Below, piece by piece: positions 17,511 through 29,600 of a stretch of DNA of 64,000 nucleotides. The first letter of the stretch is position 1. Each line of letters starts with the position of its first letter. The notes under the pieces were generated by a model. The model was not told where the DNA came from. It did not search any database and saw nothing but the letters and a program-made list of their open reading frames with translations. The DNA comes from CAZODA01 sp964578485 (GTDB taxonomy: Bacteria; Bacteroidota; Bacteroidia; Bacteroidales; Marinilabiliaceae), in NCBI GenBank assembly GCA_964578485.1, contig CAZODA010000004.1, positions 62,001 to 126,000 on the forward strand. The letters run 5' to 3'. A program made the translations under genes and the position numbers.

Positions 17511-20285
17511 ATGTCAGACCATAAAAACAAATTATTTCTCTTAGATGCTTATGCTTTAATTTTTAGGGCATATTATGCTTTTATACGCAATCCGGTGATC
17601 AACTCTAAAGGTGTTAATACTTCTGCTGCCTTCGGCTTTACAAATACCTTGCTTGATATAATCAATAATCAAAAGCCATCGCATCTTGCTGTTGTAATTG
17701 ATTATCCGGGACCTACCTTCCGTAATGAGATGTATCCCGAATATAAGGCCAATCGTGAAGCAACGCCGGAAGATATAAAAAAGGCAGTCCCTTATATCCG
17801 TCAAATATTGGAAGCAATGAATATCCCTTTGATTGAAGCGGAAGGATATGAAGCTGATGATGTGATAGGAACATTGGCAAAAAAGGCTGATAAAGAAAAT
17901 TATGAAACTTATATGGTTACTTCTGATAAGGACTTTGCACAACTTGTTACAGAGGGTATTAAAATGTATAGACCTAAATCACGTGCTAATGAAGTTGAAA
18001 TATGGGGACCGGAAGAAATCAAGAGTCAATTTGGTGTTCAAGATCCTATTAATGTAATAGATGTATTGGCTTTATGGGGTGATGCTGCCGATAATATTCC
18101 CGGTTGTCCCGGTATAGGCGAAAAGCGGTCAAAAGATATAATAGGAAAATATGGAAATATCGATGTAGTTTATGAAAATATCGAAGAATTTTCAGGCAAA
18201 CAAAAAGAAAATTTGATTAACTATCGCAGCCAGGTCGAATTAGCAAAAGAATTGGTTACTATAAATACTGAAGTTCCCTTAGAAGTTAAAATAGAAGATC
18301 TAAAAAGCAGCCCTCCGGAAATGAAGAAATTACAAGAAGTAATGGAGGAGCTCGAGTTTAAAAATATGTGGGAACGTATTTCAGGGCAACAAGCCGTAAA
18401 AACAGAAGAAGTAATTCAGGGATCATTATTTCAAAGTGAAGAAAAACCAACTTATAATGAAGGAAATGAACTTAAAACAATTGATGAGGTTAAACATCAT
18501 TATAAGCTTATTAATAATGAAATAGAAATTAAAGAATTGGCAAATAATCTGTCAAAACAGAAAGCTTTCTGTTTTGATACAGAAACTTCCGGAATCAATG
18601 TATGGGAAAGCAGTCTTGTTGGAATTTCATTTTCCTGGAAAAAACATGAAGCATATTATATGCCTGTTCCTGCAGCTAAAGATGAAGCGATAGCTTTATT
18701 GAATATTTTCAAGGAAGTTTTTGAAGATAAGTCAATTATTAAAATAGGACAAAACCTCAAGTTTGATGTGCTTATGTTAAAAAGATATGGAATAAATATT
18801 CACGGTCCTTTTTTTGACACTATGGTTGCACATCATCTTATTCAGCCGGGCCAAAGACACGGCATGGATTTTTTAGCTGAAATATATCTCGGATATAAAA
18901 CTGTGCCGATTGAATCCTTGATTGGTGCAAAGGGTAAAAAACAAGGCAGTATGCTTGATGTTCCTGTTGAAAAGATAAAAGAGTATGCAGGGGAAGATGC
19001 TGATATTACCTTACAATTGAAAGAAATACTAAAAAAAGAGCTCCAAGATCATCAATTAAATGATTTGTTTACAGATATTGAAATGCCATTGCTTAATGTT
19101 TTAGTTGAAATGGAGTCGCATGGCGTTCGCCTTGATGTTGATGAATTGCAGCAATCGGGAAAAATACTTGAAGATAGGCTGATGAAGCTTGAAGCCCGAA
19201 TAAGAGAAATGGCCGGCAGAGCATTTAATGTTAACAGTCCCAAGCAAGTAGGCGAGATATTGTTTGATGTTTTAAAAATTGATTCTAAAGCTTCACGAAC
19301 AAAATCAGGCCAATATTCTACTAATGAGGAAGTCTTACAAAAGCTTAAAGACAAGCATCCCATTGTTTCAGTAATACTTGAACAAAGGAGTCTTAAGAAA
19401 TTGCTATCTACTTATATATATGCATTACCAAAACTTGTAAATAAGGAAACAGGACGAATTCATACCTCCTATAATCAAGCACTGGTTGTTACAGGGCGTT
19501 TAAGTAGCAGTAACCCCAACCTTCAAAATATTCCCATCCGTGATGATGAAGGTAAAGAGATTAGAAAAGCATTTGTGCCGAGTGATGAGGATCATGTTTT
19601 TTTAAGTGCCGATTATTCTCAGGTCGAACTCAGAATAATGGCTCATTTAAGTGAAGATGAACATATGCTTGCTGCTTTTAAACGTGGTGAAGATATCCAT
19701 GCCGCTACTGCTGCAAAAATTTTCAAGGTAGCTCTTAATGAAGTAAATTCAGATATGAGAAGAAAGGCTAAAACAGCTAACTTCGGAATAATTTATGGAA
19801 TTTCTGCATTTGGATTGGCTCAGCGACTTAACATTCCCAGAAGTGAGGCTAAATCAATCATTGATGGATATTTTAGTTCTTTCCAAGGAGTTAAAGCATA
19901 TATGGATGAAAGTGTAAAAAGAGCTAGAGATAAAGGCTATGTATCTACTTTGTTCGGACGAAGACGCTATCTGCCGGATATTAATTCGCGAAATGCCGTT
20001 GTAAGAGGAATGGCTGAAAGAAATGCCATAAATGCTCCCATTCAAGGAACCGCTGCTGATATTATAAAAAAGGCAATGATAGATATTCAAAACCGCATAG
20101 ACGCAGAAGGTTATAAAACAAAAATGATATTACAGGTTCATGATGAGCTTAATTTTGATGTGCCAAAAAATGAAATTGACAAGATTCAAGTACTTGTAAA
20201 GGAAGCTATGGAATCTGCATGTGAATTGCGAGTGCCTCTTGAGGTAGATATGGGGCTTGGGAGCAATTGGCTTGAAGCTCATTAA
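17511..20285 (+). CDS. polA: DNA polymerase I
   Basis: A 924-residue full-length Pol I. Residues 1 to about 290 are the 5'-3' flap nuclease (LLDAYALIFRAYYAF; EAEGYEADDVIGTLA; TSDKDFAQLV). A 3'-5' exonuclease follows at about 340-530 with the intact DTET metal motif (CFDTETSGIN), so proofreading is probably active. The polymerase domain has motif A SADYSQVELRIMAH near 699, motif B RRKAKTANFGIIYG and motif C QVHDELNF. Involved in Okazaki fragment processing and repair. Monocistronic as far as can be seen. Confidence 0.97.
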   Translation: MSDHKNKLFLLDAYALIFRAYYAFIRNPVINSKGVNTSAAFGFTNTLLDIINNQKPSHLAVVIDYPGPTFRNEMYPEYKANREATPEDIKKAVPYIRQILEAMNIPLIEAEGYEADDVIGTLAKKADKENYETYMVTSDKDFAQLVTEGIKMYRPKSRANEVEIWGPEEIKSQFGVQDPINVIDVLALWGDAADNIPGCPGIGEKRSKDIIGKYGNIDVVYENIEEFSGKQKENLINYRSQVELAKELVTINTEVPLEVKIEDLKSSPPEMKKLQEVMEELEFKNMWERISGQQAVKTEEVIQGSLFQSEEKPTYNEGNELKTIDEVKHHYKLINNEIEIKELANNLSKQKAFCFDTETSGINVWESSLVGISFSWKKHEAYYMPVPAAKDEAIALLNIFKEVFEDKSIIKIGQNLKFDVLMLKRYGINIHGPFFDTMVAHHLIQPGQRHGMDFLAEIYLGYKTVPIESLIGAKGKKQGSMLDVPVEKIKEYAGEDADITLQLKEILKKELQDHQLNDLFTDIEMPLLNVLVEMESHGVRLDVDELQQSGKILEDRLMKLEARIREMAGRAFNVNSPKQVGEILFDVLKIDSKASRTKSGQYSTNEEVLQKLKDKHPIVSVILEQRSLKKLLSTYIYALPKLVNKETGRIHTSYNQALVVTGRLSSSNPNLQNIPIRDDEGKEIRKAFVPSDEDHVFLSADYSQVELRIMAHLSEDEHMLAAFKRGEDIHAATAAKIFKVALNEVNSDMRRKAKTANFGIIYGISAFGLAQRLNIPRSEAKSIIDGYFSSFQGVKAYMDESVKRARDKGYVSTLFGRRRYLPDINSRNAVVRGMAERNAINAPIQGTAADIIKKAMIDIQNRIDAEGYKTKMILQVHDELNFDVPKNEIDKIQVLVKEAMESACELRVPLEVDMGLGSNWLEAH

Positions 20286-20464
20286 TAAATAAATTTATAG
20301 TAGTTTCAATATTTACAACAAATTATATTTTAAGGTTCCGAGGTTTTCTATAATTATTTGATTTGTCATGTCCCTTTTTCATAAGATTTTAGAATACTAA
20401 AGAGAAATGAAATTATGGATAGCGATAGTAAAACTTTACCTTAGAGAGCTAAAATCCTGATATA

Positions 20465-21655
20465 ATGAACAAACAAATACCTTTATCAGAACTTAAAGAT
20501 AGGATGAGGCGTTTTAGATTGCTGATGGATGATCAGCATGCTGATTGGCGTGTGGCTGTTATTTTTAGTAAGATTAATCTGCTTTATTTTACCGGATCCA
20601 TGCCTGAGGGCATGCTTGTAATTCATAGAGACTCGGAGCCCGTTCTTTGGGTTCGCAGAAGCTTTGAAAGAACAAAGGCTGAATCACTTTTCCCTTTGAT
20701 AAAGCCTATGCAAAGTTTTAGAGAACCGGCATCAGAGTGTGATATAAGGAGTGCTACGGTACATCTTGAAGCCGAAATTGTACCGCTTGCCATGTATGAC
20801 AGATTCAGGAAGCATTTTCCTTTTTCAGCATTTAAGCCGCTGGATTATCAAATAGCTATGACGCGTGCGGTAAAAAGTGCTTGGGAGCTTGATTTTATTA
20901 TTCAATCGGGTAATATTCATCAAAGGGTTCTTGAAGAGTTGGTACCCGGCTTATTGAAAGAGGGTATGAGTGAAGCCGACTTTGCTGTTGAGCTATATGC
21001 ATTGATGGTAAAAGAGGGCCATCAGGGTACTGCACGTTTTAATATGTTTGATACTGAAATGGTTGTTGGTCAAATTGGCTTTGGAGAAAGTTCAATTTTT
21101 CCAACAAGTTTTAATGGACCCGGCGGTAACTATGGAATGAGTCCGTCAGTTCCGGTATTAGGCAGTAGAGAGCGTAAATTAAAAAAAGGAGATTTGGTAT
21201 TTGTTGATGTCGGTCTTGGTGTAAACGGATATCATAGTGATAAAACCATGACTTATATCTTCGGAGGCAAATTACCTGAAGAGGTAATAAAAATACATCA
21301 ACACTGTGTCAGTATTCAAAATAGGATCGCTTCAATGCTGAATCCTGATAATACGCCATCAGGAATTTATAATACCATAATGGAAGAATTAAGTCCCGTA
21401 TTTCTAGAGAATTTTATGGGCTTTGGAAATCGTAGTGTTAAATTTCTTGGTCATGGAATAGGTCTTACTGTTGATGAATTACCTGTTTTAGCAAAGGGCT
21501 TTGATGACGCCCTTGTGGAAAATATGGTTTTTGCAGTGGAGCCGAAAAAAGGTGTTAAAGACATAGGAATGGTTGGAATTGAAAACACCTTTATTGTAGG
21601 CCCCGTTGAAGGACATTGTATAACGGGTGAACATCCGGGTCTGATGATGGTATAA
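20465..21655 (+). CDS. M24 family Xaa-Pro aminopeptidase-like protein
   Basis: A 396-residue pita-bread peptidase. An N-terminal creatinase-like domain (residues 1-150, [14 protein letters not shown]) is followed by the M24 domain. Expected dinuclear metal ligands are seen in [17 protein letters not shown] (two Asp), [13 protein letters not shown] (His), FAVEPKKG (Glu) and GIENTFIV (Glu). No signal peptide, so cytoplasmic. It probably removes N-terminal residues before proline; some relatives are inactive or act on other amides. A CPBP protease gene follows 30 bases later on the same strand. Confidence 0.87.
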   Translation: MNKQIPLSELKDRMRRFRLLMDDQHADWRVAVIFSKINLLYFTGSMPEGMLVIHRDSEPVLWVRRSFERTKAESLFPLIKPMQSFREPASECDIRSATVHLEAEIVPLAMYDRFRKHFPFSAFKPLDYQIAMTRAVKSAWELDFIIQSGNIHQRVLEELVPGLLKEGMSEADFAVELYALMVKEGHQGTARFNMFDTEMVVGQIGFGESSIFPTSFNGPGGNYGMSPSVPVLGSRERKLKKGDLVFVDVGLGVNGYHSDKTMTYIFGGKLPEEVIKIHQHCVSIQNRIASMLNPDNTPSGIYNTIMEELSPVFLENFMGFGNRSVKFLGHGIGLTVDELPVLAKGFDDALVENMVFAVEPKKGVKDIGMVGIENTFIVGPVEGHCITGEHPGLMMV

Positions 21656-21685
21656 AAGAACAAATTTCTCTTATTTTTAATTTTT

Positions 21686-22621
21686 ATGAAAAAAGGAATA
21701 CTCTCTCATAGATCACCTTTATTGCAATTGTTGCTTTTATTATTATTAGTGCTTGCCTCTGCTTTCGTGGTTTCAGCTTTAGGAATGGTGCTGGCTCTTC
21801 CATTTATCGGACTTGAAAGTGTTTTGACGATCTTTGATGGAAAGGCCTCAGCCGGACTTATTCGTTATTTTCAAATGCTTAATAGTATTGCTGTTTTTAT
21901 TGTACCCTCTTTATTGGCAGCATGGCTATATTCAAAAGAGCCCTTAAAATGGCTCGCATTTAAAAAAACAAATTTAATCCTGCTTTTTTTATCCTTCTTG
22001 CTTGTTTTTACTATACAACCATTAACAGGCTGGTTGGTAGAAATTAATCAAAGTATTAGTTTTCCTAAGATGATGGATTCGGTGGAAGCGTGGATGAAGG
22101 CAACTGAAGAACAGACAAATATTATGATCTTTTATTTGCTTGATACTAATAAGGCAGGCCCTTTACTTTTTAATGTTTTTTTAATTGCAATATTGCCTGC
22201 TTTTGGTGAAGAAATGCTGTTTAGAGGAACAATACAGCCACTTATTCTACGATTGACTAAAAGCCCCCACTTTGCTGTTTGGCTAACGGCTATTTTTTTT
22301 AGTGCTATGCATATGCAGTTTCTAACCTTTGCACCCAGGCTTGCCTTAGGGGCTTTAATGGGCTATTTAATGCTTTATGGAAAAAATATATGGTATCCGG
22401 TATTTGCGCATTTGCTTCACAATTCCCTGTCTTTGATTTTGTTTTATTATTACAGATTTAAAAACCCCGAAATCAACCCTTTGGAACATGATGTAACTTT
22501 TTCTTTCAGCTGGCTTGTGGTGTTGAGTATAGTAATCACTCTTAGTTTAATTTTGATTTTTAAAAAGTTCTCTCGTTATTCTTTTTCAAGGACTTCCTTT
22601 TCGGAAGGCCTGAAAACATAA
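21686..22621 (+). CDS. CPBP family intramembrane glutamic endopeptidase
   Basis: A 311-residue membrane protein with about eight hydrophobic segments. The Rce1/CAAX protease motifs are present: EEMLFRG (E-E-x3-R), FFSAMHMQF (His motif) and FAHLLHNSLSL (H-x3-N). The active site lies within the membrane. Bacterial members process bacteriocins or membrane proteins; the substrate here is unknown. Probably co-transcribed with the peptidase gene 30 bases upstream. Its 3' end overlaps the convergent gene by 46 bases. Confidence 0.87.
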   Translation: MKKGILSHRSPLLQLLLLLLLVLASAFVVSALGMVLALPFIGLESVLTIFDGKASAGLIRYFQMLNSIAVFIVPSLLAAWLYSKEPLKWLAFKKTNLILLFLSFLLVFTIQPLTGWLVEINQSISFPKMMDSVEAWMKATEEQTNIMIFYLLDTNKAGPLLFNVFLIAILPAFGEEMLFRGTIQPLILRLTKSPHFAVWLTAIFFSAMHMQFLTFAPRLALGALMGYLMLYGKNIWYPVFAHLLHNSLSLILFYYYRFKNPEINPLEHDVTFSFSWLVVLSIVITLSLILIFKKFSRYSFSRTSFSEGLKT

Positions 22622-23283
22622 ACAACACCATATTTACTGCATTCATTACGGCGTTTTTCTGCAGGAAGGTCTTTAAAATTGGCTTCTATTTCATTCCATA
22701 AAGCAGTAATAATTTTATCGGCTTGAAGGCGGTAATCTGTTACTTTTTCTAAAAGTTTTTGTGAAGTGTTGAGCAAATCTTTATGGAGATTATAATATTC
22801 ATGGAACTTCTCATATTTTATACGTACCATAGCCAATGAGGGATTGTAAATGCGTGTTGCCCCTGTAGCCATTCTTGATTCTTCTCCTTCGATTATTTTT
22901 TTACCCCATTGAAGTAATTGTTGCTCAGTGCCTATTTCAGGAAGGGTTTTATCATCAATAGATAAATCGTAATAATTCCGTACTTCAGGTTTGAGTTCGC
23001 CTCTGACGATACAAAGATTAACAATTTGTAGAAAATGAGATACATATAAACGGGCAGCTCTATAATGACCATTTAATTGTTTTCCAATTTTTGCCTGACG
23101 TTTTCTGTTATCCTGATATTGATTGATTAACTGTTCAAAATGAGGGAAGAAAGATTTTAATTCCAGAAGTATCTTTTGTGAAAAAGCCAAATCAACAGGG
23201 CTAAGAAAATTCCCTTTCTTAATTGCCGCCTTGAAAGCACGAAGCCTGGCCTGGTCGGTATTTGGTAAACGTCGGTATGGCAT
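22576..23283 (-). CDS. Conserved hypothetical helical protein
   Basis: A 235-residue, charged, mostly helical protein with no signal peptide or membrane segment and no motif I recognise. The N-terminus MPYRRLPNTDQARLRAFKAA is basic. The end overlaps tail-to-tail with the CPBP gene by 46 bases, with both reading frames intact. Codon use resembles the neighbours, so it is likely a real core gene. Confidence 0.65.
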   Translation of the reverse strand: MPYRRLPNTDQARLRAFKAAIKKGNFLSPVDLAFSQKILLELKSFFPHFEQLINQYQDNRKRQAKIGKQLNGHYRAARLYVSHFLQIVNLCIVRGELKPEVRNYYDLSIDDKTLPEIGTEQQLLQWGKKIIEGEESRMATGATRIYNPSLAMVRIKYEKFHEYYNLHKDLLNTSQKLLEKVTDYRLQADKIITALWNEIEANFKDLPAEKRRNECSKYGVVYVFRPSEKEVLEKE

Positions 23284-23497
23284 ATCAGAAACAGTATTTT
23301 ACACTATCCCTTTTTGTTATAATAAAAATATGGCTGATTAGCTAAGGAAAAGGAATCTTAAAAATCAAATTGTTCCTGTTTAGTGAAAAAAATCACTCAC
23401 AAAATACTAAAATATTTAAAAATCCAAAATTAAAATATACTTATATATTTTATTCTTGTAAATTAATTTTGTTAACTCAAAGCTAAATAAGTAACAA

Positions 23498-24724
23498 TTA
23501 TAAATATTTCTTTAATTCCTTATAAAATAATTCTACCCTTGAATTAAAATTATGATCTTTAAGAGTTCTTTTTTGCCCTTCCAATGCTATATCCTTGCAC
23601 TTATCAGGATTGGCAATCAGCCACTCAACTTTTTCAATACATTCTTCAAGTGAATTGTAAGTAACTGCTTCGTAATCAGGCTCAAAATAATTTTTTAAAT
23701 CACTCTTATAATCTGTAAGCAGGCAAGTGCCTACTCCTGTTATTTCATATAAACGTAAATTTGCAGCATAGTCGCCTGCACAATCTCCATGAATATTAAA
23801 GCCAATTTCTGAATTGGCTAATATTTCAAACATCTCGAGACCAAAAACCGGTGGTTTTGAGTTTTTATAAATCTGATCTGATAATTGTGGCCTTCGCGGC
23901 ATAAATGCATGCATACGTCCTTTCCTAATTAAAGTTGAACTTTCAGTTATTTTGCCTAAGCCAATATTATCCAACCATTTGGCAGCAATATAAGAGGCTT
24001 GCTTACGAAGTAGTTTTATCCTGCTTTTATCAGGCAAATTCCCATAAAGAGTAAAAGGGATATTTTTTTGTATCAATTCTTCTAACACTTTTGTTCGTAT
24101 CGAGTGGAAACCTTTACCCTCAATAATTGAACCTGTAAAAACAAATTTTGATGAAGGCCCGGAAATATCCTTATTGATTTTTGTTAATACGCGTTTATCA
24201 AAAGCATGTGGAATAATTGCTGTTTTAATGCCGTATTTATTAAACTGATGAGCGAAGAATGGAGAGCAAACCGTAAAAAAATCAAATGGCTTAAAAGCTT
24301 CTATCTGGGCTGAGGTAAAGGGAGCACAAATATTCCCTATACAAAGCCTGATAAAAGGGAACCTTGATTTTAGATTTTCGATAAAGCTGCCATTCCATGA
24401 TATACTATCCTGAAAATAAATCACTTCGGGCTTAAATGAAGCAATTTGCTTTAATAAGATTTCACCGGGAGAAAGAAGAGGCGAGAGTTTATTGGCAAGT
24501 GCCCATGCTTTTTGCATAGGTATTGCATTTGCTATGATTTCCATGGTTTCCATACCTTTTTCTGAAAGTAAACGCCCATAATTATCCGACCATGAAAAAT
24601 ACTGCCCCATTAAATGCTTATATTGTTCATTATAATTTAAATTTTTTATATCGGGATTATTACGATAATAATATTCCAGAAAATCCCTGTAGTATGTTGA
24701 TATTTTTAAAAATCTGACAGCCAC
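23498..24724 (-). CDS. Glycosyltransferase, CgeB/GT1-like
   Basis: A 408-residue GT-B protein. The N-terminal half has a Rossmann-like region (EVIYFQDSISWNGSF, IRLCIGNICAPF), and the C-terminal half has VFTGSIIEGKGFHSIR and a CgeB-like tail LRLYEITGVGTCLLTDYKSDL, EAVTYNSLEECIEKVEWLI. It starts with GTG and no upstream ATG fits better. It belongs with the flippase and other transferases in this part of the window, suggesting polysaccharide or glycolipid assembly. Donor and acceptor unknown. Confidence 0.78.
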   Translation of the reverse strand: MAVRFLKISTYYRDFLEYYYRNNPDIKNLNYNEQYKHLMGQYFSWSDNYGRLLSEKGMETMEIIANAIPMQKAWALANKLSPLLSPGEILLKQIASFKPEVIYFQDSISWNGSFIENLKSRFPFIRLCIGNICAPFTSAQIEAFKPFDFFTVCSPFFAHQFNKYGIKTAIIPHAFDKRVLTKINKDISGPSSKFVFTGSIIEGKGFHSIRTKVLEELIQKNIPFTLYGNLPDKSRIKLLRKQASYIAAKWLDNIGLGKITESSTLIRKGRMHAFMPRRPQLSDQIYKNSKPPVFGLEMFEILANSEIGFNIHGDCAGDYAANLRLYEITGVGTCLLTDYKSDLKNYFEPDYEAVTYNSLEECIEKVEWLIANPDKCKDIALEGQKRTLKDHNFNSRVELFYKELKKYL

Positions 24725-25047
24725 TAATCTATTATTTTAATTTTGTAAATATAACTGATCTTTTTGTTCCTCTGTTAAAATTAAGATAGTAATAAAGGAT
24801 ACTTTTTATAATTTCTGCCAAAATTATACCTTAGATATTGCTTATGTTATTTTTGGTGATTTGAAAAATGTCTATCAAATATTTTCACAATTTGTGAATA
24901 AAGTAGCTTAAGACGGCAATTTTTATGAATAACTGTTATTTTTGTTCTTTAATATAGTTTAAAAATTTTGCTTTAAGCCTATTTTTAATAAGAGCTTAAT
25001 TTATTTTATTTGCAATAAAAAGCTAAAACTAAACACATTACAGGTCC
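24725..25047. other. Divergent intergenic region, nothing clear seen
   Basis: 323 strongly AT-rich bases between divergent glycosyltransferase and flippase genes. Promoters for both are expected, but I see no consensus TAnnTTTG box at a convincing distance and no RNA gene or repeat. Confidence 0.4.
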
Positions 25048-26529
25048 ATGCAGAGTCAGGCACGGTTTGTTTTCAAACAAGGCTTTATATACGGAGTTGG
25101 TAATATAATAACTAAACTTAGTGGGGTTATTCTTCTTCCTCTCTACCATACCTTTATCAATGAAAATGAATTTGGTGTATTTACTCTTTTTGAAACTTTC
25201 TTTCAGTTTATTTTAATTTTATCAAGCTGGGGAGTTAAAGGTGGCTTTATGCGATGGTATTTTGAAATGAAAAGCCAAGAAGAAAAACAAGAGCTTTTTT
25301 TTACTACCTGGATATTTAATTTTGCCACTTCTTTACTGGCTGTTGTTGTAATTGGTATTGTATTGGTCTTTTTCTCTTTTGAAATTTTTAAATATGAAAT
25401 TTCTTATTCTACAATATTATATTTTTTAGCAGGTTCTTTTTTCAGACTTCTGTACGATATACCTTTTCATCAGATGAAACTTGAACAAAAAGCTGTACAA
25501 CAAACGAAGTGGCTTACTATCAATATATTTTTATTACTTGGGTTTACTTATTTCTTTATGGGATATAAAGGAATGGGGCTAAAAGGAATATATGTTGCAC
25601 AGTTTTTGTCGCATCTCATTACTTTTATGGCGCTTATACCATTTTCGTTGAAGCAAATGAGTTTCAAATTTAAGCGTAATTACCTGTCAGAAATGATCCA
25701 TTACGGATTTCCCTTGGCAGTTTCCAATATCCTCACTACAGTTTTAACTCTCAGTAATTTACATATCTTAAATCAATATCAGAATCTCGGGGAAGTAGCA
25801 GGTTATAGTATGGCATATAGGATATCCAACCTGGTTCAGATGGTGGTGATTGCCTCAATAATTACATCTTATTCAAATTATTTTTTTAAAACGCTGAATG
25901 AAAAAGACTGCATGAATTTTTATTCGCGGTTTACACGTATCTTCCTCTTACTGGTTTCCTTAGGCGGACTGGTGGTAATACTTTTTTCACCCGAAATTAT
26001 GATGGTGATTTCGGCAGGTTCAGAATTTTATAATGAATCGGTGATATTAATCCCTGTATTAATAGCCGGCTTAATTTTTAGTGGCTGGCGACAGCTTTTA
26101 ATGTTGCCGCTAAATAAGCATAAAAAAACCGGTATTATTTCACTTATTATGATTTCCAGTGCGGTATTAAATATCTTAATAAGCTTTGCCCTTATACCTC
26201 GTTTTGGAAAGATGGGGGCTTCTATTTCAGCTGTAATTGCGCAGTTTATTGCAATGCTGTGGTTTATTGTGGAAGTTAAGAAGTTGGAAAAGGTGAATCT
26301 GCATATATTTAAGTTTGCCGGTTTAATGGTAATATGGTCGATATTGGTTATAACTGCTACTCAATTTCTTAATCTGCCAAATTTGATGGGATGGTTTATT
26401 AATATTATTTGCATACTGGCTTTTATTGGCTTTATGTTTTTATTTAAAATTCTACATCAAAACGAATTGTTTACAATTTTTAATCTTATTAAAACAGGAC
26501 GTTTCATGCCACGTCGAAATCAAGGATAA
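25048..26529 (+). CDS. Polysaccharide flippase (Wzx/MOP superfamily)
   Basis: A 493-residue inner-membrane protein with 12-14 hydrophobic helices. The N-terminus QGFIYGVGNIITKLSGVILLPLY and the internal FPLAVSNILTTVLTLSNLHIL and IPRFGKMGASISAVIAQF segments are typical of O-antigen/teichoic-acid flippases. It should move lipid-linked sugar repeat units across the inner membrane. It is divergent from a glycosyltransferase gene and upstream of a sensor kinase. The family is clear, the glycan is not. Confidence 0.88.
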   Translation: MQSQARFVFKQGFIYGVGNIITKLSGVILLPLYHTFINENEFGVFTLFETFFQFILILSSWGVKGGFMRWYFEMKSQEEKQELFFTTWIFNFATSLLAVVVIGIVLVFFSFEIFKYEISYSTILYFLAGSFFRLLYDIPFHQMKLEQKAVQQTKWLTINIFLLLGFTYFFMGYKGMGLKGIYVAQFLSHLITFMALIPFSLKQMSFKFKRNYLSEMIHYGFPLAVSNILTTVLTLSNLHILNQYQNLGEVAGYSMAYRISNLVQMVVIASIITSYSNYFFKTLNEKDCMNFYSRFTRIFLLLVSLGGLVVILFSPEIMMVISAGSEFYNESVILIPVLIAGLIFSGWRQLLMLPLNKHKKTGIISLIMISSAVLNILISFALIPRFGKMGASISAVIAQFIAMLWFIVEVKKLEKVNLHIFKFAGLMVIWSILVITATQFLNLPNLMGWFINIICILAFIGFMFLFKILHQNELFTIFNLIKTGRFMPRRNQG

Positions 26530-26685
26530 ACAATCAGGAGATTTTTGTGTTGACAAGTTAGTGATTCTGAAAATTTAGCACTACCTGTTAAAAACTATAA
26601 TTTATTATAATGATGTAATTATAAAAATATTTGTAATTTCAACATTATAAAAATAGCGTTTGTCAACATCTGAAAAATTTACTTA

Positions 26686-29600
26686 ATGATATTGGACAAT
26701 TCTTCCCTGCTGTGGTTTTTTCTTTTAGCCTTATTTTTATTAAGTGTGATTTTTATACTTGCTATAAAAAAGGCAAGTTCAAAATCAAATATAAAAGATA
26801 AAAGGAAAGCAGGCACCGCCCGTGTAGTTGCTATATTGTCGATGATTATTCTGCTTATGGGCATTTTAGGAGTTTATTTTATTCAAAAACAAAAAAAGAA
26901 AGACCTCATGCAATTATTGTCCAATAATGCAAGGTCTGTGGCTGAAGGAATAGCTTATTATAATATTTCAGGGTTAAAATTCACAGTCGAAGATTTAGAT
27001 AATCCTCATTATCAAATTTGTTGCCGGCAATTGAGCAAGGCTTCTTCCGAATTGGATTATCTAAATATTTATACTATGATCCTGCGTGATTCCGTGATAG
27101 TCTTTGGGCCTGAAAGTATTGAAGCCTCTTCTATTTATTCATCAAAGCCCGGAGATATATATATTATTCCTCCCAAAGGACTTTTTGATGTTTTTATTAG
27201 CGGAATACCTCATACTACTAATCCTTATGAAGATGAATATGGAAGGTTTATAAGCTCATTTTATCCTGTATTCAGAGTAGGTGAGATAAATCCCTTTTTG
27301 GTTGTTGGTATTGATATGGAACAAGATCAGTGGAAGCAAATTTTGGTAAGATCTTCAACTATCTCTCTTAAAATAACCTCTTTACTTTTATTTTTCTTGT
27401 TGTTTTTTTTAGTATTATATAGACCCCCATCACAAAGCAAGCGCAAAATTAATATTTGGTGGTTAAGTCCTGAGGCTCTAATTACTTTTATAGGGGCAAT
27501 ATTAATATGGGCACTTATAATTTTTGTATCGGTATCGGCAGAAACGCGTTATCAGTCTGCCATTTTTAATCAATCGGCTTCTTTATATGTAGATCAACTT
27601 AGATCTTATTTTTCTCACGTAGAAAGACGCCTTTGGCGAATCAGCAACGAATTGACAAGACGCCCCAATATAAATCAGGAAGAATTTAATAATATATCAG
27701 TTTCCTTTTTAGAATCTGATTATACACTGTTAACAGGATGGGCAGTTGAAAAGGAAGCAAGCAATGAGAATGAAAAAGAATATATAATTCAACATACTGC
27801 CCCTTCTGCCATGAGTCCGTTGATACCGGGAAAAGCATTTCCTTTATTAAGCGATTCTACCTTCCATTTAATTGAATCTTCTCTTATGGCCAATGTTGCT
27901 TTGGTTGAAGATCCTTTGTATTTATCAGCCGATTTTAAAAATGCAAAAGCAATTTATATCCCTTTCGATTTATCAAAAAATCCTGAAAGGGCAGGCTTTT
28001 TTTTCATGCTTATAGATCCATATTTGCTTTTAGAAAGGGCTTTAATTATTAGAGGTCGTCAAGAAGATAAGTTAATATATTTTACGCTTGAAAATATTGA
28101 TGATGCAGGAGGAACTTCTTTGTGGGCAAGCAATAGAGAAGCATATCCGGAAAACCCGAGCTATGAAAACTTTAGTGAAGCACATTATATGTTTTTATTT
28201 GGAAATACTTTTAAATGCAGTTTGTATCCGGTTGATTTGTTTTATCAGACACATAGTAAATTTACCTTCGTTATATTATTGCCTGTCGCTATTATCTATA
28301 TCATATTATTAACACTTTTTGTTGGATTTTTAAGTACGCGTAGATCTCGTTTAGAAAAAGAAGTTGAAAAACGTACAAAGGATTTAAATCAGAGTGAATT
28401 GCGTTTTCAATCTTTGTATAATAATATGACTGGTGCTGTGGTGTTTTACAAATCATTAAAGGATGCAAAAGGCAAAATTAATGACTTCCTTATTCTTGAT
28501 TGTAATCAGTCTTATCTCGATCTTTTCAAATTAAAACGTAATGAAGTAATTGGCTTTAGATCTTCCGTTGTCAATCCTCTTTCAAATAAACAATTTCCCG
28601 AAGAAATTGTGACTTTGTTCGATAAGCAAGAGAATGTTCGAGTTGAGTGTTATGCTGCTCCTAATGGAAGGTATTTTCAAATATCGTTTATTCCAATTTC
28701 CGGAGATACTTTTGCTGTCATATTAAATGATATCACGCAACGAATTTTATCAGATAATGTCATTAAAGAAAGTGAAGAAAAATATCGTATGATTTCTGAA
28801 AATGTGGCAGATATCATTTGGGTAATGAATGCAAAAGATTTTAGTTATACCTATATTAGCCCTTCTGTACATCATATAGGTGGATATACGGTTGAAGAGG
28901 CCTTAAAACTTACACTTAAACAAAGTCTGACAGCTGACTCATATAAATATATAAAAAAGGTGCTCCCGGAGCGTATTGTCCGTTTTGAGAAAGGGGAAAC
29001 TTCATTGCAAAACCGAACTCTAAATTTAAACCAAATTAAAAAAGACGGAAGTATTATACAGGTTGAGGTAACCACTACTTTAATTGTCGATAACAATGGT
29101 AAAGTAAAAGAATTGCTTGGAGTAACAAGAGATGTTACCGGAATGGTAAAAGCGAGGGAGGCATTACGAAAAAGTGAAGAAAGCCATAGGCTTTTAATCG
29201 AAAATCAAAGTGATTTAATTATAAAATGCGACCTTAAGGGTAAATTCCTTTATGTAAGTCCATCATATTGCCAAACTTTTGGTAAAAGTGAAAAGGAACT
29301 CCTTGGTACAATACATCAACCTCGTATAGATGAACGTGATATTGTTGTTTCACGTCACGCACTTGAAAAATTAAGAAAACCCCCTTACAAAATAAGATTC
29401 GAACATCGTGTTCTTACAACAGGTGGATGGCGATGGATTAGTTGGAACAACAGTGCCATATTTGAAAATGGAGAACCAATTGCATATGTAGGCGTTGGAA
29501 GAGATGTAACATACCAAAAAGAATATGAAGAAAAATTAAAAATTAGTTATAATAAACTTCAAAGTCAAAATCGAGAGTATATGGCTCTTAATGAAGAGTA